From Branchiostoma floridae (Eukaryota; Chordata; Leptocardii; Amphioxiformes; Branchiostomatidae), in NCBI RefSeq assembly GCF_000003815.2, contig NC_049997.1, positions 9,263,875-9,317,603 on the forward strand: a stretch of DNA of 53,729 bases, read 5' to 3'. The number at the start of each line of letters is the position of its first letter. The first letter of the stretch is position 1. Position numbers and translations under genes: made by a program. The notes beneath the pieces are model-generated. The model worked only from the letters and a program-made list of their open reading frames with translations. It did no database searches and was not told where the DNA came from. Of this stretch, positions 46,255-53,729 are shown piece by piece.

Positions 46255-46410
46255 ATGTTAGCCTCGACGAGGCCGCCCTACGGGGTACGGGGATAATAGA
46301 ATTCGGCAAAAATCGGGAAATTGGCCAGTGGAGTATGTCCACGCTAATATTAATGGCTGAGCGGTCGGCCAACTCCTCTGGTAGCTATAGACTGGTAGCA
46401 AAACTCTAGG
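46255..46410 (+). repeat. Dispersed repeat, copy 2 (partner at 41995)
   Basis: See the shared blocks listed for the copy at 41995. An open frame on the minus strand is a by-product. Confidence 0.75.
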
Positions 46411-47212
46411 GGAATGTTCCCATAGGTGTGGCAGTTGACGGATGGTGTTGTCTTCAGAACGCAACATGGGGCTTAACGTACGGCACAAACAGGCTTACTG
46501 TGGGGACAAAAGTCTTAAGTTGGCGTGCTGTATCCATCAAGTACCAAATGGCAAAGGTATTTGTGTGTGAGTACCTCCCACACAAGATGGTGTATGGGGT
46601 GGCACCCATCTGCGTTTGAATGACACGTGCACGACTTGGTCAATAACTACAACAGGGGGATAGCGTGTGGTCAACTACCATACTCTTTGTCAAATGCTGA
46701 GTGCTAACCAGAGAATACCAATTTTAATGTAGAACTCACAAGCCTACCAAATGCGAGCAATCTACTGACTTGGCTATTGCACCGGTGTATGTGACTGTGA
46801 ACGATTATTTTGTATTGTTAGTACAATGTATCATTCTCTAATTTTTGGTACCATTCGTACGATTTCTTCACGTGTAATACATGTACAGACAATTTTCCCG
46901 ACAGACGACTGCTACGGGGTGGTCTGGAGTTGCTGAAGTGTGGCTAAGCCCTGGTATTAGTCGTAATGAACAGTTATATTTCGTTCCTCTTTGTCAGTGC
47001 TAATAGGTATTTGTGAATCATCTACTCTTGGTCGCATATGTGTTATGGACGTTATCTCTGACCAGACAGGTAGAACGCTCTACCAGGTGGTCTTATACTT
47101 GTCTAATGCAAGCTCTTAACTACTCAGTTACGGAAGTCAGTCGCCATTGGCCGTGTCATATGTACTTAGCAACTGCTGATACCTGCTTTTGTGAAACATT
47201 ATGGGTTAATCT

Positions 47213-47545
<333 letters not shown>

Positions 47546-47850
47546 ACACATATATATTGACGGTGGCTAGCTGCAGTCTCAAAGTCAAGTTTATAAGGCT
47601 ATAAATCAGAGAAATTTTCCTTTTCTAAACGCGATTACCCCATCCAAGAGTAACTCATCTATGATGACAAACTGACAGCCGATGTACCGTTAGTGGGGAA
47701 ATGGTACAAGCAGGGGTTAAGGTGTCAAGTCAGAGACATTCATCATGCTCGTCTTAAGGGCAAACCGAGACAGAACCATTCCCATTCGTCTGTCTTAAGG
47801 TCACCCGAAACGACATTCGCTGCAGTTTCGTTACTCCTTGGTGATTTAAT

Positions 47851-48460
47851 CCCCTTTTCAAACGCCAGAGAAAGGATGACCGAGCAGACAGCATCATTAG
47901 CTTTGCCCGTAAATCGACTTCTTCTCAGCCTCCAGAACTTCAGAGGGGAAAGAGATTAGAAAGATTTACAGTTGAGACCTGGCGTCTGATTGATGAAGTA
48001 AGGGGGTGAAATGTGCACACATTGAGGATTCCTCGGACTCAACACTTCCATGCCCCCTTTTCAAACGCCGAAGAAAGGATGGCCGAGCAGACAGCATCAT
48101 TAACGATACCCGTAAATCCTAATGTAACGGTACATCGACTTCTTCTCAACCTCCAGAGCTTCAGAGAAGAAAGAGATTAGACAGATTTACGGTTTAGGAC
48201 TGATTGATGAAGTAAGGGGGTGAAATGTGCACACATTTAGGATTCCTCGGACTCAACACTTCCATGCCCCCTTTTCAAACGCCGAAGAAAGGATGGCCGA
48301 GCAGACAGCATCATTAAGGATAACCGTAAATCCTACAGTACAGCACATTGGCTTCATCTCAACGTCCACAGGTTCAGAGAGGAAAGAGATTAGAAAGATT
48401 TACGTGTTGTCTGATTGATGAAGCACGGCGGTGAAATATGTACACATTGAGGATTCACCC
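47851..48460. repeat. Three-copy tandem array, unit 203-214 bp
   Basis: CCCCTTTTCAAACGCC at 47851, 48054 and 48268 opens each unit. GAAAGGATG(A/G)CCGAGCAGAC, CTTCTCA(A/G)CCTCCAGA, AAAGAGATTAGA and GATTGATGAAGTAAGGGGGTG follow. The copies are perhaps 90% alike. No coding content supported. Confidence 0.92.
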
Positions 48461-48501
48461 AACGCAACTCAACAATACAGAAAGTAAAGGCACAGAGACA
48501 G

Positions 48502-48579
48502 AAGTCGTTATAACAGCGCAATGCATCTCTGGACACTCTAGACTCACAAGAAATGCATTACGCCGTTATATAACGACTT
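48502..48579. repeat. Inverted repeat, arms about 25 bp
   Basis: AAGTCGTTATAACAGCGCAATG and the mirrored right arm CATTACGCCGTTATATAACG (ending ACTT) pair with small indels, leaving a loop of about 27 nt. Confidence 0.75.
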
Positions 48580-49689
48580 AGTCTAGACCGATGTGCAGCG
48601 TAAAAGAAAACGAACCCAGAGTTAAGAACTTTGCAAAAGACCTGAGTCAGGTTACAGATGTACCCTTCATGTGGTAGAGACTGACATTCTCGTACAGCTG
48701 TTTAGTTAAGCCAATGATGTAGTTCTGGTGTAAATTGGCATTTCATCATAGTGAACAACGGAGGCCATATACAACGGCATTTCTGAAAAGCAAATGGGGC
48801 ATTTCCTGGATATCCTCTAGACAAATATAAGCATAGATGAAGACAATCCAGTACATTTAGCTGTACTTACCTTTCTTTATTTGAAACGACAGGTTATGAT
48901 AAAATGCATGTATAAGAAAAGATTGCAATTTTCACAATCATCTTTCATCATCCTAGCAGATATACCCGACAGAAGACACCAGGTTTCTCCTAGTCGCAAA
49001 TGTTTGTGTTCACGGTTTTTTTCATCGAGAACCGTTCTCTCAGTAAAACCCCAGAGTCAGCCTGATACAATGCACTTGAACCTTCAGGTCGTTTATCACA
49101 CAGTTATGTCAGTTTATAGGAAAAGTTTGAGACAAGATTCACTAATGAAAGATACTAATAAAACAATACTTCGACAAACCCATCGCTCACCCTCGTAATT
49201 GCCCAGACCATAACGGAAAAATTGGCTTTCCAGACAGACACCGTCTCGTGCGGACTGATATATCATATGAACCAGGCGCCTTCCGCCTAAAAATACATTC
49301 TGGAGCAATATCCACGTTTCATTATCTTCATTAGTGATCTTCGTTGCGGTAATTAGCGTTCTCTAATTGCACTGGAATTGATATTGATCCTCATAATTGC
49401 AGAAAAACTCTGTCAGGATCAACTGTATTGAATAATGCAGGGAACATATGTCAAAAATTTGCCCTTATTATCGTGAATAACTACATTGCTGTATAGATTA
49501 AAGAGTAGGGTATTCGCATAGTTAGTAGAAAGAAAATGGCGGCTGGCGAAGGTGAATCTATGTAATGGAGAAAGCGGATAGAGAAATGGCGACTGTTGCG
49601 TGTCCAATTAAACGTTATGTCCGGAGATCTTTACTCGAGAGATTATAGAAGCGTTAAGCGGGTCTTTACAAGCTCTATCTTTAATAAAT
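48580..49689. other. Gene-free stretch
   Basis: Short open frames without ATG context or similarity. No array. Confidence 0.45.
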
Positions 49690-50905
49690 CTTAAGAATGT
49701 AGTGAACATCGAATGTTGCGTGAAATGTATCAAGAATTAATCTTCTTAAAGGAAATATATCTTACTTTTCGAACAACTCTCACTATCTGGTGAAATGGTC
49801 AATAAAAAATCTGACAGTACATCATGTCAGAACTCTGGATTTAAAACATCTAAACATAAATATCTAATCAACCTAAACGTGACGAATGTATGTTCTAAAA
49901 GAAAATACATTTTATCTTCCGAACAGTACCAGGGTTCCAAAAGTTCGGTAAAAACTTAGGCTATACGTCATGTAAAAACTCTGGATTCCCCTTTGGACGA
50001 CTCGGACAAAGATCAATATCAAGATGCATCAAGAATCAAACTTCTCAAAGGAAATACATCTAACTCTATAAACAGCCCCCACTTATCTGGTGAAAAGCTC
50101 AATAAAAACTCCGAATGTGCTTCAGATCAAAACTCTGAATTTCAGTTTGAAACATTTAAACCTAAAGATCAATTAACAATCTTAAACTGAAGAATTTATT
50201 TTCTAAAAGGAAGTACACCTCACTTTCAGGGGGAAAGTCCAGTAAAAACTCCGACTACACGTCATATCAAAACTCTGTATTCCCCACCGGAATCGGACAC
50301 CGATTAATCAAGATCTTTCAAACATCTAGGTTCTTAAAGGAAATACATCTAACTTTATGAACATCCCTCTGACGAAAAGATCAATAAAAATCTCACAGTA
50401 ATTCATATCAAAACTCTGAATTTGAATTTGAAACATTGAATTTGAAACCTGAAGATTGATTAACAATCTTAAACTGAAGAATTAATTATCTAGAAGGAAA
50501 TACATCTCACTTTCCGAACAGTATCAGGGGGAAAGTAAAAACTCCGGCTATACGTCATGTAAAAACTCGGTATCCCCGGTGGTCGACTCGGACACAGATT
50601 AGTAAAATGTATCAAAATCTAAATTCTTAAAGGAAATACATTTAACTTCATGAACAGCCCTCACTATCTGATGAAAGGATTAAAACAAGATTTTGGTTAT
50701 ACGTCAAATCAAAACCATAAAAGTATATAAACCTAAATTAAAGATCTAAAAATCTAATTAATTAAGGTAAAGAAGTTCAGTTCTAAATGGAAATACATCT
50801 CACTTTCCGAACAGTATCATGAGGGGAAAGGTTCAGTAAAAACTCCGGCTATACGTCATGTAAAAACTCTGAATCCCCCGTGGTCTACTCGGACACAGAT
50901 CAATA
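49690..50905. repeat. Higher-order tandem array: dimers of about 289-299 bp
   Basis: AAAGGAAATA(C/T)AT starts dimers at 49748, 50047, 50336 and 50629 (spacings 299, 289, 293). Each dimer has two related halves of about 145-150 bp. Both halves carry a GGAAATACATCT(A/C)AC..GAACA block, (C/G)A(A)TAAAAACTC and AAAACTCTG(A/G)AT. The second half ends in a GACTCGGACACAGAT block. A weak open frame at 49993-50190 starts with TTG. Confidence 0.9.
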
Positions 50906-51979
50906 CATCTCCACATATCTCTCCACGCACCTTACCTCAGTTTTATTACCGTCATATTTACTCCACACCTGGATAGCAACAGGCTGGTGCTCGGGGGGGA
51001 AACCGGCATCGATTATTCTCTGAAATTATTTCTACAGCTGAACAAGGGAGTAGAAAATCGATGGTGGATGTTAGGCGCTACATTGTTGATATAGCCAAGG
51101 CAATAATCTTCTTAATGGGTATATATAGAGCTAATACCGTGGGTAGTATAGATGGACGTGATAAGTTTGTTTGTTGAGGGAGAGACAGGTTGATATCAAG
51201 GTTAAAATATTTGGCCAAAATGTTCATCAGATAAATACCAGTGACAGAAATGCCACAGAATGCATTTTCAAAATTGCAGAGAAATACAAATGGTAAAATG
51301 AAATAAAAAGAGATTCAAGCAAAAACAAGAGACGTACTGTCAATGACAAAAAATGACACCAGTGATGAGGTTAGAATAATATGATTAAATTTCTGTTTTG
51401 AGACCCATCGAGGGGGCAAAGGGGTTTTGAATAGTTCTGATACAGTTGTCGTAATGCTCACACATTTTCCTGTCGTGATTTTGACGTATCTCCTCTTTTC
51501 AGCCGGAGGATATTCTGTCTCCCGTCTGCGTTGTTACACCTTATCGCCCGGACCCAGTGTCTGCATATATGCTCTGGGTGATATCAGACATAAATCCATG
51601 TACAACATTCTCCTTGAACTTGAACTAACGTAACTATGTAAAAAAACTTTAACGTGAGTCAAGTAACATTTTTATCCCGTGGACAAGAACTTCGTGAAAA
51701 ACGAGACCATTACTTGCACTCCGGGGATAAATAATTGGGCTTATACTTTATTAATCGATATTTAAGGATTGTTAACGTTGCGGAAACAAAAGCCCTTGGC
51801 AATGTTGCGCTCCAATTATTACATTTTGGTGCTGCTTCCGGGAGTATGGGAACTCCATTGTACAATTTGTCACGTATTTATCTTCCAGGTGTTATTGACG
51901 TTCTCAGCGCTTATTTCATGTCAAAAATATTCTTTTTAAATACTGTTGAGTTACGTGGGAAAAAATACCATGGAAAGCT
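50906..51979. other. Gene-free stretch
   Basis: A short open frame at 51735-52007 lacks an ATG start. Nothing else supported. Confidence 0.45.
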
Positions 51980-52165
51980 TTCCAACTCAAAGGAATTTTC
52001 CGACTGAATCAATCGGTCCTCTTCCGCTCTCTGGCCCAATCACTGTGGACACAAGTCGAAACCTGTGACGTCAGCAATGGGTCAAAAGTTGTCGGAAGTC
52101 AATATCGCCACCCGTCCCGGCTAAAAGAAGGCTGGCAACCCCTTATGTACATGACCTCATTCACA
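51980..52165 (+). repeat. Dispersed repeat, copy 2 (partner at 43947)
   Basis: See the shared blocks listed at 43947. It is preceded by a short GGAAAGCTTTCC palindrome at about 51972. Confidence 0.8.
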
Positions 52166-52658
52166 TGTGAAAATGGTGAGGTTGGATTGTTATCATTTCA
52201 CTTGTGCGTCATCATCAAACATTGCTCTAAACCTGACGTGACATTTCGGGTTCGAACTTTCCTTCCATAGAACTGAAGTTTGAACACGCGTACGGTTCGA
52301 AAAATATACTCTTTTTCATACAACAAGAGATGACCAGTTCTGTGGCAAATTCCAACAAAGAAAACTCTGGTTTCTCCGTTATACAATGTAATACCTGGCC
52401 TGTACTGATAGACAGCCATCTTATCCCAGACCCAGGTGAGTTGAGGAGATACTCGACGCCCTAAGACATCTCACATGTAAATAGTGTCGGACACTGTCAG
52501 TGAAGGATCTGGCTGGTATTTACCTTTTAGCCTAGATGATTTCTGCTTGCCATCCCGCATAGCTAATGATGTTTTACCATTGGCGAGAAGGATCCTCATG
52601 TTCCCATGTGTGTGTGTTTGGGGGGGGGGGGGCTGTTAATTTGCGAGCATGTATGTGT

Positions 52659-52686
52659 GGGGTGTGGGGGTGAGGGTGTGGGGAGG
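52659..52686 (+). other. G-quadruplex motif
   Basis: Four G tracts of 4, 5, 3 and 4 separated by TGT, TGA and TGT fit G3+N1-7 exactly. A separate G run of 13 lies at about 52620-52632. Confidence 0.85.
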
Positions 52687-53283
52687 TGATTCCGGTTTTG
52701 ATATATCGTTGCCTCATCATATTTCAACACTTCTGACATAAGTTCCTTTACGTTTTGTAGCTCATGCATTTCAAATCAACCGTAGTTGTACATGATAGAA
52801 ATCCTAGCACCGACACATATAGTAGATAGTAAACTCCAATCATATGCCACGAAATTCCTGTTGGACGTCGATATGACTATGTTGAGCATTCAGCTAAATT
52901 TATAGCGCAATCGAAATGAACTCTGGTAAGCAAGGATTTCTCGCTAATGGATCAGAAAGTCTACATAGTCATTGATCCTAATTGACTATAGCGTAAAAGT
53001 AGCTTCCCCGGGTTCCTAAGTGCATCATAAATACGTCCATGATTCCGCCATATTAATATATCAATGGATAGATAAATATTCAAAACATACCTTTGTTATT
53101 TGACATAGAGAATTAAACTTTTACTCAAACCTTGTTGGCAGGAATCCGCCATCTTTCTTCAGTTCCGATGGTAGTCACATGACCTTAGTGTCAAGGGTCA
53201 CATAGGTCACATGACACGAACTTTGATTCTGTTTGGTTCTTTTTGTCATGATTTGAACTAGTTAGCAGACATGTTTATAAACT

Positions 53284-53395
53284 TATTTTGGACGTCGTTT
53301 AATGCGTTTTATTGGGCTTTCCATTTCTAATTTTCCGTCTGGCAGACAAAAGATAACATGAGAAAATGGAAAGCACAATAAAAAGGCGTCCCAAA
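53284..53395. mobile_element. Foldback element near the right edge
   Basis: Left arm TTTTATTGGGCTTTCCATTT and the mirrored right arm AAATGGAAAGCACAATAAAA pair with one mismatch. Weaker pairing (GGACG / CGTCC) extends outward. The loop is about 30 nt. Confidence 0.7.
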
Positions 53396-53729
53396 CAAAC
53401 TGATATCTAACATCTGTTTGGAGAGTAGGTATCCATCCGTTGAACACACTGTCTTACTTGTTGTTCTTTATGCAGACGTTAACTGACAGTGAGTAACAGG
53501 ATAAGTAAACCATGCGGAGCAGAAACTTTCACGTCGCGGAACAAAAGGCATTTCGTTCCGACCCGTCGATTCAGCTTAGCTTTGAACCGCCTTACTTTGA
53601 AAATGCAAATCCGAGTCATGCTGTGTTAAATACAACTACAGTATAGTTTATTCAAGCCTTTTTCAGGAACAGTGAGTGCGTAGTACCAATTATACAGGTA
53701 ATAGGTACTATTAGGGCAGGCAGCTTGAC

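Noticed and set aside
52198-52419. 73-codon minus-strand frame with ATG in good context
   Set aside because: No recognisable domain, no homologous copy and no splice support. The length is well within chance.

Overview
The window looks like animal nuclear DNA, most likely from an invertebrate deuterostome. I favour a cephalochordate (amphioxus). The reasons are one multi-exon gene with GT-AG introns, dense short non-autonomous DNA transposons, tRNA-derived SINE fragments, many microsatellites and minisatellites, and an internal 100-N assembly gap. The amphioxus assignment rests partly on remembering short 'CTGTAAATGC / TTCGCGG' foldback repeats from that genome, so it is an inference. There is no operon structure, CRISPR array, rRNA operon or intact viral or retroelement ORF.

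The only confidently coding locus is a plus-strand matrix metalloproteinase (MMP) gene at 21769-28731. It has eight in-frame exons encoding 605 residues up to a stop codon; the upstream exon with the start codon and signal peptide was not found. The protein has an MMP prodomain with cysteine switch PRCGMPD, a catalytic domain with all zinc ligands, a short hinge and a four-bladed hemopexin domain. Its oddity is a Ser/Ala-rich repeat of about 130 residues inside hemopexin blade 4, just before the terminal DWLGC that normally closes the propeller.

Region 1-21768 holds no certain gene. A weak cysteine-rich candidate exon lies on the minus strand at 191-491. The rest has a 145-155 bp degenerate tandem repeat (502-1105), a Harbinger-like MITE (1529-2033) nested in an older repeat, foldback elements at 7283-7472, 7584-7790 and 11726-11961, a long pyrimidine tract (8180-8830), two SINE fragments, and smaller tandem arrays and microsatellites.

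Region 28732-53729 is also gene-poor. It holds a 166-168 bp monomer array (33688-34366), an uninterrupted copy of the repeat that carries the Harbinger-like MITE at 1529 (33335-33470), a piggyBac-type MITE (35509-36101) inside an ATTGG-rich minisatellite, a CAGT-ended MITE with TA duplication (44468-44645), a compound microsatellite (47214-47545), a three-copy array of about 210 bp units (47851-48460), a dimeric higher-order array (49690-50905) and a G-quadruplex motif (52659-52686). Several dispersed repeat pairs link distant parts of the window.

All calls come from reading the sequence. Repeat boundaries given as round numbers are approximate.
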